Below are positions 8,803 to 17,423 of a DNA stretch of 64,000 bases, piece by piece. Both the position numbers and the translations under genes were made by a program. The stretch is from contig NZ_JADIIO010000001.1 of NCBI RefSeq assembly GCF_015594545.1, positions 2,294,001 through 2,358,000 of the forward strand, written 5' to 3'. The notes below the pieces were generated by a model. The model was not told where the DNA came from and ran no database searches. It saw only the letters and a list, made by a program, of their open reading frames with translations. This DNA is from Staphylococcus durrellii (lineage in GTDB: Bacteria; Bacillota; Bacilli; Staphylococcales; Staphylococcaceae). Position 1 is the stretch's first letter, and each line of letters begins with the position of its first letter.

Positions 8803-8922
8803 AAAGCCTGGGAGATAGTATTTAGACTATCTCCCAGGCTTTTATCCTTCCGTGTAACATGTAAAATACATGCCGTTTTCTCTCGGACCTGACTAACGTT
8901 TCGTTACGGAACCCTAGAAAAC
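8803..8922 (-). promoter_or_regulatory. Guanidine-I (ykkC) riboswitch with terminator
   Basis: Read on the minus strand, the leader contains the hallmark blocks in order: CTAGGGTTCCG, GGTCCGAGAG, an AAAACGGCATG segment, then ACACGGAAGGATAAAAGCC. A strong terminator (GCCTGGGAGATAGT / ACTATCTCCCAGGC, 8806-8839) overlaps the aptamer's 3' part and precedes the ykkC ribosome site. Guanidine binding stabilises the aptamer and prevents termination, inducing the exporters. A fitting promoter (TTGACC 8964-8969, 17 bp, TAAAGT 8941-8946) lies upstream. Confidence 0.9.
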
Positions 8923-9147
8923 TTTTATTAAATTAATTGAACTTTATCAAATGTTCATGTAATGGTCAACCCTGTTGTTTTATAGATAACTAAAAATTTT
9001 TTAATAAAATTTCTTATTATCAGTAGTTAACTCTCTACATTTTACTAATTTTAATGTATAATAGTATTTAATTAGAATAATTCTAATTTACTATTGAGAA
9101 TAGAGTACATTCCTAAACTAAAAATATAAAGAAAGGTGAAGATGTTT

Positions 9148-9372
9148 ATGCAATTATTAGGCTATAAAATGGAAAATGAAGAATTGGTCGCAACTGTTTT
9201 ATCAGATAAAAAACATTTATTTAAATACACGTTTGATGTATCAACACCTGAATATGAAATATTAAACGTCTTAGAAGAAATAAATGAACATGTGGATAAT
9301 GGTTTACACCCATTAGGTTGCACTATCATCAAAAATTACGATTTCAGGGACGTGAGCCATTATTCATTGTAA
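9148..9372 (+). CDS. Small cytosolic protein, 74 aa, unknown
   Basis: A short, soluble, acidic protein containing LLGYKMENEEL and a C-terminal NYDFRDVSHYSL. AAAGGTG at 9132-9138 sits nine bases before ATG 9148, so I choose this start over the upstream GTG 9136, which overlaps the ribosome site. No membrane segment or known motif is seen. It stands alone between the exporter leader and a convergent GNAT gene. Confidence 0.6.
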   Translation: MQLLGYKMENEELVATVLSDKKHLFKYTFDVSTPEYEILNVLEEINEHVDNGLHPLGCTIIKNYDFRDVSHYSL

Positions 9373-9412
9373 ATATCAAACATCAAACCTGAAATGAGTG
9401 CAGCTGTTATCT

Positions 9413-9835
9413 TTAATCGACAGTGTACTCATTTTTTAATTGCTCTTTTTGATACATTCCCATCCCTGTAGTCAAAGTTCTAAACCCTACTCGCTTATAA
9501 AAAGTCGTGTGCTTAGTCGTCGCTATTAAGTGTATACATGAAACCTCGCCTATTTGATCTACTAATTTTTCTACAATTTCCCTACCTATACCATGTTTAT
9601 GATATTTTTTATCTACCACTACATCATAAATGGCAGCGTTATAAATGCCATCAGACAAAGCCCTTGCAAAACCAATAATTTTTCTATCGACTTTAGCTAT
9701 CACAACATGGGTGCTTGCTTTAAAAATAGAAATTATATTATTTTCACTATGACTTGTCCATCCATTAGAATGATATGCTTCTTTCATATCTTGAACTTTG
9801 CTTTCATCAAAAATGTATGTATAATCTACTTTCAA
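9413..9835 (-). CDS. GNAT family N-acetyltransferase
   Basis: About 141 residues with the GNAT core: strand KIIGFARALSDG, then YDVVVDKKYHKHGIGREIVEKLV, which carries the acetyl-CoA pyrophosphate loop (HKHGIG, an R/Q-x-x-G-x-G/A variant), and a C-terminal FYKRVGFRTL. It transfers acetyl from acetyl-CoA to an unknown amine. AAGAGGTGA lies five bases before TTG 9835, which I take as the start (MKVDYTY..) rather than the GTG at 9844 that overlaps it. No operon partner. Confidence 0.8.
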   Translation of the reverse strand: MKVDYTYIFDESKVQDMKEAYHSNGWTSHSENNIISIFKASTHVVIAKVDRKIIGFARALSDGIYNAAIYDVVVDKKYHKHGIGREIVEKLVDQIGEVSCIHLIATTKHTTFYKRVGFRTLTTGMGMYQKEQLKNEYTVD

Positions 9836-9892
9836 ATAAATCACCTCTTATTCACTTTGCTCAACTACTACCCTTATATAACGTTTAAAAAC

Positions 9893-9944
9893 AAAAAAGG
9901 AATAATCATAGCAACTTTATACTGTGTAGTTACTATGTTATTCC
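9893..9944 (-). terminator. Terminator of ohr
   Basis: On the minus strand the stem GGAATAACATAGTAACT pairs, with few mismatches, with AGTTGCTATGATTATTCC and is followed by TTTTTTG. It ends the ohr transcript. Confidence 0.75.
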
Positions 9945-9954
9945 TCTTTAATAA

Positions 9955-10386
9955 TTATTGCGCATGTACTTCTAATGATATATCAATATTCCCTTTAGTT
10001 GCTTTTGAGTAAGGGCAGTAATTATGCGCTTGTTGTACATATTTCTCTGCATCTTCTTGTGACATATTTTCTAATGTAACTGTTAAAGTTCCACCTAATT
10101 TAACACCATTGTCTGCTTCATCTACTATTAATTCAATAGATGCTTCAACTTCTGGGTTAGCATCTGTAACACCGCTTTTTTGTAATATCAGTGACAACGC
10201 ACTATTAAAACAAGCGCTATAACCTGCTGCAAATAGCTGTTCTGGATTAGTTTCAGCTGTCGTAGCATTACCACCCATTTCTTTCGGAGTAGCTAAGTTT
10301 TGCACGAAAGTATTATCAGGGCTAAACACACGACCATCACGACCGCCATTACTAATCATATTTGTATTATATAATACTTTAGACAT
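9955..10386 (-). CDS. ohr: Organic hydroperoxide resistance protein (Ohr, OsmC fold)
   Basis: 143 residues, the normal Ohr length. It reduces organic peroxides with a reactive cysteine pair, recycled by dihydrolipoamide systems. Both catalytic cysteines are visible: one in FAAGYSACFNSAL and one in AHNYCPYSKATKGN. The N-terminal NGGRDGRVFSPD and LATPKEMGG segments are typical. A monocistronic gene with a terminator downstream and an OhrR-like operator half upstream. Confidence 0.93.
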   Translation of the reverse strand: MSKVLYNTNMISNGGRDGRVFSPDNTFVQNLATPKEMGGNATTAETNPEQLFAAGYSACFNSALSLILQKSGVTDANPEVEASIELIVDEADNGVKLGGTLTVTLENMSQEDAEKYVQQAHNYCPYSKATKGNIDISLEVHAQ

Positions 10387-10450
10387 TTATACGCACCTCT
10401 ATCTTTTTATATACTTATCAGTATATTTTGTTTATCTCAATCAAATTAAG

Positions 10451-10465
10451 TACAATTCAATTGGG
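10451..10465. promoter_or_regulatory. Possible OhrR operator upstream of ohr
   Basis: TACAATTCAATTGGG resembles one half of the OhrR box known from Bacillus (TACAATT-AATTGTA) and lies 65 bases before the ohr start. No ohrR gene is in the window. The match is imperfect. Confidence 0.35.
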
Positions 10466-10514
10466 ATTAATTTGATTATATAACTGTACCTTATAATATT
10501 CAACTACCTTGTTT

Positions 10515-10552
10515 ATAAAAAAGATGGCAGCGTTGTTTTGGCACCATCTTTT
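10515..10552 (-). terminator. Terminator of the acyl-CoA ligase gene
   Basis: Minus-strand stem AAAAGATGG / CCATCTTTT with a ~16-nt loop and a following T-run, directly after the stop at 10558. Confidence 0.65.
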
Positions 10553-10557
10553 CTTAG

Positions 10558-12138
10558 TTATTTATTATATTTTTCAATTTCTGCTTCACGTAATTCTACA
10601 CGTCTGATTTTGCCAGAATTTGTCTTAGGTAAATCGTCAACAAATTCTATTTGACGCGGATATTTGTATGGAGCAACATCTTGTTTTACATAGTTTTGCA
10701 ATTCTTTTACCAATGTATCATTGCCCTCAACATCATCTTGTAAAATAACAAATGCTTTGACTACGTTTCCGCGAATATCATCGGGGCTAGCGACTACAGC
10801 ACATTCTTTTACAGAAGGGTGTCCTATTAGCGAATCTTCTACTTCAAATGGTCCGATTGTATAACCTGAACTGATAATAATATCGTCACTTCTACCTTGG
10901 AACCAGAAGTAACCATCTTCATCGATACGTGCACGATCTCCTGTGACATAAAAATCTCCACGTTTGGAGTCTGCCGTACGCTCTTCATCTTTATAATAAC
11001 CTTTGAAGAGTGCCGGTGAGTCTAACCATACCGCAATATCGCCAGTCACTCCAGGTTCTACTTGCGCACCCTCTTCGTCTATAATTGCAACTTGGTCGCC
11101 TAAAATAGCTTTCCCCATTGATCCTGGACGCGTTTCGGCATCTTTAAGCGAACCAATTAGTAGCGTATTTTCTGTTTGCCCATAGCCATCTCTTACAGTT
11201 AAATCAAAATTTTGTTGGAATTTTTCTATTACTTCTTGGTTTAACGGTTCTCCTGCAGAAACTGCACTATGAAGATGAGATAAATCATAATCTTTCAAGT
11301 TAGGTAATTTAGCCATTAATCGATATTCTGTCGGTGTACAACATAACACGTTAACTTCATATCTTTGTAATAATTCTAGATATTTTTTAGCATCAAATTT
11401 ACCTTGGTAAACTAAAGCTTTAGCACCTGACCCCATGATAGATAGGTATGGACTCCAAATCCATTTTTGCCATCCTGGTGCAGCTGTAGCCCAAGCTGTG
11501 TCACCTTCATTAACACTTAACCAATATTTCGGTGCTGTTTGCATATGTGCATAACCCCAGCCATGTGTATGAACAACGGCTTTAGGTTTAGCAGTCGTAC
11601 CTGATGTGTAAGACAATAAAGCAATATCGTCTCTATGAGTTGCGACGATATCTAATTCATCGCTTGCTTGTTGTTGCTCATCTTCAATATTAATCCAATC
11701 ATCTTCATGTCCGCCGACGATAAATTTCGTTAAGTTATCATATTCTGCTATATCTTTAAATTCATTAATCCCCTCATTAATTACTACTACAGCAGCTACA
11801 TCTCCATGTGTAATTCTATGTTGTAAATCTTTAGTTCTGAGCATTTCAGAACTAGGAATAATAACTAATCCTAATTTTAATGCAGCAGTATAGATTTCAT
11901 ACGTAATAATGCTACGAGGCATCATTATTAGTACTTTATCCCCTTTTTGCAACCCATGATTAGAAAATACGTGCCCGATTTTATTCGCATTTTTTATTAA
12001 ATTGGCATATGTAATACTATCGGTATTACCCTTTTCATCTTCATAAGCTATTGCCTGTTTCGAAGTATCGACGGCATACTTTTCAATTTCTTCAACAATA
12101 TTATACTGTCCTGGTGCAACTAAATCTGATTTTTTCAT
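10558..12138 (-). CDS. mbcS: Acyl-CoA ligase, MbcS type
   Basis: 526-aa ANL-superfamily enzyme. It activates a short or branched carboxylic acid to the acyl-adenylate and then the CoA thioester. Motifs in order: LLSYTSGTTAKPKAV (phosphate loop, about residue 175), DGYGQTE (adenine pocket), YVTGDRARIDEDGYFWFQGR (hinge region) and PKTNSGKIRR with the catalytic lysine near the C-terminus. It closely resembles staphylococcal MbcS, which makes methylbutyryl-/isobutyryl-CoA for branched fatty acids; medium-chain or acetyl-CoA ligase activity cannot be excluded. ATG 12138 follows AAGGAGAGTAATT. Single gene. Confidence 0.8.
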   Translation of the reverse strand: MKKSDLVAPGQYNIVEEIEKYAVDTSKQAIAYEDEKGNTDSITYANLIKNANKIGHVFSNHGLQKGDKVLIMMPRSIITYEIYTAALKLGLVIIPSSEMLRTKDLQHRITHGDVAAVVVINEGINEFKDIAEYDNLTKFIVGGHEDDWINIEDEQQQASDELDIVATHRDDIALLSYTSGTTAKPKAVVHTHGWGYAHMQTAPKYWLSVNEGDTAWATAAPGWQKWIWSPYLSIMGSGAKALVYQGKFDAKKYLELLQRYEVNVLCCTPTEYRLMAKLPNLKDYDLSHLHSAVSAGEPLNQEVIEKFQQNFDLTVRDGYGQTENTLLIGSLKDAETRPGSMGKAILGDQVAIIDEEGAQVEPGVTGDIAVWLDSPALFKGYYKDEERTADSKRGDFYVTGDRARIDEDGYFWFQGRSDDIIISSGYTIGPFEVEDSLIGHPSVKECAVVASPDDIRGNVVKAFVILQDDVEGNDTLVKELQNYVKQDVAPYKYPRQIEFVDDLPKTNSGKIRRVELREAEIEKYNK

Positions 12139-12428
12139 AATTACTCTCCTTTTGAAATTAAAATATTTATTACATCGTATTTTAATATCATTTTAAACAT
12201 GAACATATTATCTCATCTTTTAATCATACGTCTAAATTGTACGCCTATTTCAACAATTTGATAAGTAAAAAGTCTGATAATTGCAAATTTATATAGGCAA
12301 GATGATATACTAATTTTATATAAGACTATCAATCTATATAATGAGTCATTTAATAGCCTTACGTACGAAATAATGCTTTATATACTAAATTATTCGAGAA
12401 CTATATTAAAAAACAAGGACGTGCTTTT

Positions 12429-13366
12429 ATGTATAATATCGCAATTGCTGGCGCTGGTGCCATGGGTGGTAGAATTGGAACACAAATTAAACAGGCTGGT
12501 TACAACGTGACACTCATAGACAATTGGGACGACCACATTAAAAAATTAACGATTATGGCTTAGAAATCCAAAACGAATCTACAACTTATAATGTGAATAT
12601 CACTGCTAAACATCCATCGGAAGTGAATGAACAATACGATTTAATTATCATTTTAACAAAAGCGATGGATGCTTCAACAATGATTAATGCGTTATATGAC
12701 AGAAATGCCATCAAGGAATCAACCGCAATATTAACTATGATGAACGGGTTGGGACATGACGAACGTTTCGCAAAAGTAGTACCAAAATCGCAAATATTTT
12801 TAGCAGTTACGATGTGGACTGCTGGATTGAGAGGGCCAGGCCAACTCTTATTAGAAGGGTCAGGTACGCTAGAATTACAACGTGCCGATGGTGAAGCAGA
12901 TTATCGAACTGAAGAAATAAATAACATTTTTAATGAGGCCGGCTTAAATTCAGTCATCAGTGATAATGTCTTTGTTTCAATATGGTCAAAAGCTACTTTA
13001 AATAGTGTGCTTAACCCTTTATGTACTATCTTAGATAAACGCATTGGTGAATTGGGCGCATATAATCATGCTAGAGCTATGATACAACCACTCATTGAAG
13101 AAATTGTATCTGTAGCTAACGCACGTAACGTTGACATCAAAACAGATGATATGATTCACAAGATAGAAGCTGCCTATCCCGAATCTACACAAGGTTTACA
13201 CTACCCTTCGATGCATCAAGATTTGCATAAAGGCCGTTTAACAGAGATTGATTTCCTTAACGGGCAAATTGCTAAATATGGAAAAGACTTAAATATCTCT
13301 ACTCCACTAAACGAAATGTTAACCCACCAAGTTCACGAATTAGAACTTGATTATGTAAAACAATAA
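12429..13366 (+). pseudogene. panE: 2-dehydropantoate 2-reductase, frameshifted
   Basis: Two pieces in different frames make one ketopantoate reductase. Piece 1, from ATG 12429, has the NADPH-binding IAIAGAGAMGGRIG and ends at a stop soon after position 12545. Piece 2 continues as NDYGLEIQNEST.. and then runs to 13366 with KAMDAS, NGLGHDE and the catalytic-domain KATLNSVLNPL. The break is the A-run at 12540-12545: six A where seven would restore HIKKINDYGLE. Either the gene is inactive, it is phase variable, or the base was missed in sequencing. KPR makes pantoate for CoA. Confidence 0.85.
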
Positions 13367-13398
13367 ACTTTGTATTATAGAGGCTTATATAATCGATA

Positions 13399-13441
13399 AA
13401 GCTCACAACTAATGTATGAAATTAGCTGTGAGCTTCTTTTA
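13399..13441 (+). terminator. Terminator after panE
   Basis: 15-bp stem (AAGCTCACAACTAAT / ATTAGCTGTGAGCTT, one mismatch) with a 7-nt loop, then CTTTTA. Confidence 0.75.
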
Positions 13442-13450
13442 AACCGTTTT

Positions 13451-13777
13451 CTAGTTCATTTGTTGTTGTACATAAGACGTGAATGTTTCTACATCGCCCT
13501 TTTCGATATTTTTAATTGGGAAGTCACCTATTTCAAAACTTAAACTGATAACTTGTTCATCATGAGAAATAGATTTAATTTCGTTATATCCAATATTTCT
13601 ATAATAAAATTGTCCATCCATATCAACATTTAATATTAATCTTTCATTAGTAGCTATGTAAGCCCCTTTATATAAACGTTGTTCACTTTTAACATTATAT
13701 TCTATATCTCCAAGTACTGATGGTCCTTTCTTCTCTGTTGGAAATAAATCGTTTGGATTTACGTTATCTAAAATCAT
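13451..13777 (-). CDS. PH-domain (YokE-like) protein, 108 aa
   Basis: A small soluble protein with the bacterial PH-domain pattern: the start YKGAYIATNERLIL, an aromatic strand QFYYRNIGYNEIKSIS and a final helix VETFTSYVQQQ. Such domains are found in proteins of mostly unknown function. Here the domain makes up almost the whole protein. The stop is 10 bases from the panE terminator. No operon partner. Confidence 0.7.
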   Translation of the reverse strand: MILDNVNPNDLFPTEKKGPSVLGDIEYNVKSEQRLYKGAYIATNERLILNVDMDGQFYYRNIGYNEIKSISHDEQVISLSFEIGDFPIKNIEKGDVETFTSYVQQQMN

Positions 13778-13916
13778 CTTATCCTCACCTTTGTTTTTTA
13801 TTTACTGTGTTACCTTTCTAAATTACCACTTTATTAATACTTACTAACATTGTGTATTATAGATATAAAATTGTCTATTAAGAACAACTATATTTAACTA
13901 ATAAGTTCAGTAAATA

Positions 13917-13953
13917 AAAAACGTACAAATCCCTATGATTTGTACGTTTTAAA
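13917..13953 (-). terminator. Terminator of the sugar porter gene
   Basis: Perfect stem AAAACGTACAAATC / GATTTGTACGTTTT with a 5-nt loop; A/T runs on both sides. It directly follows the minus-strand stop at 13956. Confidence 0.8.
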
Positions 13954-13955
13954 AA

Positions 13956-15314
13956 TTATGATAAACTTTTCATTTCTTCTGGTTTAGCGCCAGTTCTTTC
14001 TCTTAAATCATATTCGATTTCTTCTAAACTACGACCTCTTGTTTCTGGTAAGAATTTAATAACAAAAATCATAGCTAAGACACCAATAACTGCGAATATT
14101 AAGAAGACCCATTCTGTACTTAATGCACTATTAAGCATTGGGAATAACTGAGCAACAATAATTGTACCAATATTTAACACTAATGTCGCTACACCAGTAG
14201 CCGCACCACGTGCACGCATTGGGAACATTTCGGGTAACATAACCCATAAAATTGGTCCCCAAGTTAAACCAAAGAATACGATAAATAGTGATAAGCAAAT
14301 GATAATAATCCATGAAGATGAAGTAATACCAATTGTCCAAATAAGTACTGCCATAATTACTAATGAAGCGACCATCCCTATATTACCAGTCACAAGCATT
14401 TTCTTACGTCCTACTTTATCTACTACAAATACTGCTACTACTGTAACAAGAACGTTAATCAAGCCAATACCTACTGTACCTAAAATTGAAGTTGCTTCTC
14501 CTAAGCCAGCTTTGTTTAAAATTGTTGGTGCATAGAAAATAATCGCATTAATACCTACTATTTGTTGGAATAACGCAAATACACAACCAATGATTAATGT
14601 TGGTCTAATCCATGGAGATTTTAATATCGTCCACGTTGATTCTGAAATGGCTGAGATTTCTTTCATTTCTTTAATTTCTTTATCTATTTCTTGATCATTA
14701 AATGTAATTTTCATTACTTTTCTTGCAGCATTTTCGCCTTTGTGCTCTAACAACCATCTAGGACTTTCTGGCATAAACGCAATACCAACTAATAAGATAA
14801 CTGAAGGTACTACTGCTAAACCAACCATCCAACGCCAAGCTTCCATGTCTGCAAAAGCATAGTTAACTAAGTAAGCTGCTAAAATACCAATCGTAATCAT
14901 CAATTGGTTAAGTGATCCAAGAGAACCACGGAATTCAGTTGGCGCCATTTCAGATAAATATACAGGTACAGTAGCCATTGAACCACCTACTGCTAAACCA
15001 ATAATTAAACGTCCTAATATTAACATTTCAATGTTCTGTGCAAATGATAATACCAATGTACCAACAATAAATACAATCGCAATTATCAACACTAGACGTC
15101 TTCTTCCTATTTTGTCGGATAATGGACCACTACTACCAGCGCCGATTATTGCGCCGAATAGCATAGATGAAACAACTAAACCTTTCATAGATTCACTCAA
15201 TGGAATATCATGATGAATAAATAATAACGCACCCGAAATAACTCCATTGTCATAACCATATAACAAACCGCCTAAAGCTCCCAAAATAAAAATTAAATAT
15301 TTATTTGCATTCAC
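13956..15314 (-). CDS. Sugar porter family MFS transporter (CsbC/XylE-like)
   Basis: 452-aa 12-helix MFS sugar:proton symporter. Family signatures are intact: GGLLYGYDNGVISGAL in helix 1, SDKIGRRRLV in the 2-3 loop, PESPRWLLEHKGE after helix 6, QQIVGINAIIFYAP in helix 7, VDKVGRKKML in the 8-9 loop and FLPETRGRSLEEIE at the C-terminus. The sugar is not predictable; relatives carry xylose, arabinose, galactose or inositol. Single gene with a cre-like site upstream, consistent with carbon control. Confidence 0.9.
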   Translation of the reverse strand: MNANKYLIFILGALGGLLYGYDNGVISGALLFIHHDIPLSESMKGLVVSSMLFGAIIGAGSSGPLSDKIGRRRLVLIIAIVFIVGTLVLSFAQNIEMLILGRLIIGLAVGGSMATVPVYLSEMAPTEFRGSLGSLNQLMITIGILAAYLVNYAFADMEAWRWMVGLAVVPSVILLVGIAFMPESPRWLLEHKGENAARKVMKITFNDQEIDKEIKEMKEISAISESTWTILKSPWIRPTLIIGCVFALFQQIVGINAIIFYAPTILNKAGLGEATSILGTVGIGLINVLVTVVAVFVVDKVGRKKMLVTGNIGMVASLVIMAVLIWTIGITSSSWIIIICLSLFIVFFGLTWGPILWVMLPEMFPMRARGAATGVATLVLNIGTIIVAQLFPMLNSALSTEWVFLIFAVIGVLAMIFVIKFLPETRGRSLEEIEYDLRERTGAKPEEMKSLS

Positions 15315-15358
15315 TTAATATCATCCCTTTCATAATTAAGGCAATTATAATCTAAAAA

Positions 15359-15371
15359 TGAAAGCGTTTCA
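15359..15371. promoter_or_regulatory. Imperfect cre-like palindrome upstream of the sugar porter
   Basis: TGAAAGCGTTTCA is a 13-bp palindrome like a cre box with one base missing from the right arm (consensus has 14). It lies 45 bases upstream of the start codon. CcpA control is plausible but the match is weaker than the ula site. Confidence 0.4.
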
Positions 15372-15481
15372 ATTTTTATTTTAATAAATTTTACTATTAA
15401 TTATAATAAAAAAGAAATTTGAAACACGCGCAAATCAATGAGGGCCAACTTTTCAAATAGAAAATCACTCTGACATTAAGT

Positions 15482-15519
15482 AAAAAAATTCTTACCTAAG
15501 TACCAACTTAAGTAAGAAT
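15482..15519 (-). terminator. Terminator of the 59-aa gene
   Basis: Minus-strand stem ATTCTTACTTAAG / CTTAGGTAAGAAT with a 6-nt loop, then TTTTTTTA. Confidence 0.75.
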
Positions 15520-15551
15520 GAATCATGTAAAAATCCAGCTATACTATTTAA

Positions 15552-15731
15552 TTAACCATCATCCTCATCCATAAAATGTATTAGCAAACTACACATTATT
15601 GCCGTGGGTATACCTATAAATGGTGTAAACATCAAGCTAAAAACAATAGAAAAAACAATAGAAAAAACAACGCAAAACAGAATAGCTGTATAACCAGACT
15701 GTTGTTCTTTTTTTATCCTTTCTCTTAACAA
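15552..15731 (-). CDS. Small membrane protein, 59 aa, TTG start
   Basis: A 60-codon frame starts at TTG 15731 with AAAAAAGGTG about eight bases upstream. It encodes a basic N-terminus (LRERIKKEQQ), a long hydrophobic stretch from about residue 15 to 52, and an acidic end (DEDDG), so one or two membrane passes. The coding DNA holds a 12-bp tandem repeat that yields IVFSIVFS. Its own terminator follows. It lies just downstream of a VOC gene on the same strand. Function unknown. Confidence 0.55.
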   Translation of the reverse strand: MLRERIKKEQQSGYTAILFCVVFSIVFSIVFSLMFTPFIGIPTAIMCSLLIHFMDEDDG

Positions 15732-15748
15732 ATGTACTCACACCTTTT

Positions 15749-16135
15749 TTATTGTTCAACTAACTGAATTAAATTACCACATGTATCATCAAATATAGCT
15801 AATTTTATTTCTCCCATAGTTTGAGGTTCTTTTGTGAAGCCCACACCTTTAGCCCTTAAATCTTTAACCTCTTCATCCAAATTATCAGTGGCAAACATAG
15901 TTGCGGGGATGCCTTCATTAAAAAGACGAGTTTGATAATCTTTAGCAATAGGATTATCATTAGGTTCCAAAACAATTTCTACCGGGTTTGTAGAGTTACT
16001 CTCTTTTACAGTTAACCACATAGGCCCACCCATATCTATATTATGTTTGAGTTCAAAGCCTAATTTTTCAGTATAAAATTGTTGTGCCCGTTCTTGATCT
16101 TCTACAAATATACTCATCGCAACAATTTTCATCAT
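15749..16135 (-). CDS. VOC family (glyoxalase-fold) protein
   Basis: 128 aa with the vicinal-oxygen-chelate repeats: an N-terminal VAMSIFVEDQERAQQFYTEKLGFEL module and a C-terminal KEPQTMGEIKLAIFDDTCGNLIQLVE module that carries the late metal glutamine/glutamate region. Relatives include glyoxalases, extradiol dioxygenases and antibiotic-binding proteins; the substrate cannot be named. It may be cotranscribed with the 59-aa gene 17 bases downstream. Confidence 0.8.
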   Translation of the reverse strand: MMKIVAMSIFVEDQERAQQFYTEKLGFELKHNIDMGGPMWLTVKESNSTNPVEIVLEPNDNPIAKDYQTRLFNEGIPATMFATDNLDEEVKDLRAKGVGFTKEPQTMGEIKLAIFDDTCGNLIQLVEQ

Positions 16136-16152
16136 TTATACAACTCCTATTT

Positions 16153-16557
16153 TTATCGTAATCCTACTTTAATTTGTACACCATGCTTAATATAAATTTT
16201 CAGGCAACTTAACATATAAACCCAACCTTCTTTTTGACTCAGCATACGTTCAACTTCTGAAGGATCAAATTAATTTTCATTTGTTGTCACTAAAGTTTTA
16301 TCTTCGTATGATTCAAAGACAATATTTACTATTTTATCCCCCGATTTTAATTCCATATTTTCACTAATTGTAATTTCTATACCTTTAATTTCTACTTCGG
16401 CATCATATGCTTCATAATGTAACACTATATTTTTACCTATTTCTCAACATTTTGAACTAGATGAAAACCAAAATCCACCTATTTTATTAGGATCAACAAA
16501 TGCTTCAAACACTGTTGAGCTTAGCGCTTCATTTTCCATTGTAGAAATAACATCCAT
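16153..16557 (-). pseudogene. AHSA1/SRPBCC-domain protein, interrupted by two stop codons
   Basis: One continuous minus-strand frame from ATG 16557 to TAA 16153 (135 codons) encodes an Aha1/START-like protein: FEAFVDPNKIGGFWFSS near the start, KSGDKIVNIVFESYEDKT in the middle and ERMLSQKEGWVYMLSCLK at the end. It contains an internal TGA after SSSKC and a TAA after TTNEN. No frameshift is needed, so decay is by point mutation. This family often neighbours VOC genes, as here. Function lost unless the stops are sequence errors. Confidence 0.75.
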
Positions 16558-16723
16558 ATGTAAAATAATACTTTTATTAATCAACTAATACACTTTTAAT
16601 TATTACCTTCAACATCATCCTTTAAACTTATAATAATTTTAATATGCTTTGTAAACTGTTTATTATACTTTATAAAAACACTCTATTTTGAGGTAAAAAA
16701 TGTAAAATAGATTAGGTGAAGTA

Positions 16724-17074
16724 ATGATTTAAGTTTACGATTAAGATAAAACTATTGATTTTGGGACAACATATCTTTCTTTCACAGTAGTTGAAGACGC
16801 AAACTGAAATGGATATGACCGTAGTAAAGCTAGCCCCTGATGATGAACAAACTTTAGTTGTCTTACAAGATAAAGAAAAGTAGACGTTATGGATATCGGG
16901 CCCAATACGTTGATGCTTTCATTTATAATTGCGCCTTCAGGTTTCGAGGCTTCACGAGAATCCTTACCACAAAATAATATCGCAACTGGGAGGTTAATGG
17001 GTTTACCAATAGATAGCGTTTTTAATTTCGCTGATTCAGAGAATAATTATTTCGCTGTAAAAGAACTAACATAA
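16724..17074 (+). pseudogene. VOC-family protein, degraded
   Basis: Plus-strand remnants of a glyoxalase-fold gene. The first part (16724-16820) reads DKTIDFGTTYLSFTVVED with three stops. The middle (about 16820-16880) reads VVKLAPDDEQTLVVLQDKEK in another frame. The last part (16889-17074) reads GPNTLMLSFIIAPSGF..GLPIDSVFNFADSENNYFAVKE. At least two frame changes and several stops are needed, so this is an old pseudogene. The LMLSF and DSENNYF parts match the second VOC module. Confidence 0.7.
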
Positions 17075-17077
17075 ACG

Positions 17078-17114
17078 CAAAAAAGACACCCCTCAGTCTA
17101 AAACCGGGTGTCTT
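17078..17114 (-). terminator. Terminator hairpin
   Basis: Stem AAGACACCC / GGGTGTCTT; on the minus strand a T-run (TTTTTTGCG) follows. It ends the 59-aa gene at 17132-17311. Confidence 0.65.
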
Positions 17115-17131
17115 ATATTGGTATTAATACA

Positions 17132-17311
17132 TTATATCAATGCGTTAATAATTAAACCTATAAAATCGATAACGCCAAAAATTAAAAATACGGTTCCTAA
17201 ACTGAAAAAACTTTGTCTTCTTCCTAAACGATGACGAGAGGTTTTTTTACCTAATACTAAGAATACAATACCTACGATAATTAATATTATTGCTATTGCT
17301 AAATACCACAT
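17132..17311 (-). CDS. Small membrane protein, 59 aa
   Basis: ATG 17311 is preceded by an excellent ribosome site (AAGGAGAGGAATCG). Two hydrophobic helices, about residues 2-19 and 33-56, flank a basic loop (GKKTSRHRLGRRQ). This topology is common in short staphylococcal membrane proteins, but no named family is recognised. It has its own terminator and no clear operon partner. Confidence 0.65.
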   Translation of the reverse strand: MWYLAIAIILIIVGIVFLVLGKKTSRHRLGRRQSFFSLGTVFLIFGVIDFIGLIINALI

Positions 17312-17423
17312 ATCGATTCCTCTCCTTATTATATTAATACCGGATATAGAGCTTCACTATTATAAATACCCACATTACACTAATCATAACTTATATAACA
17401 AATATGAGTTTATAATAAATACA

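Noticed and set aside
9593-10012. 139-codon plus-strand frame
   Set aside because: It is antisense to the GNAT and ohr genes and spans their shared terminator; no ribosome site.
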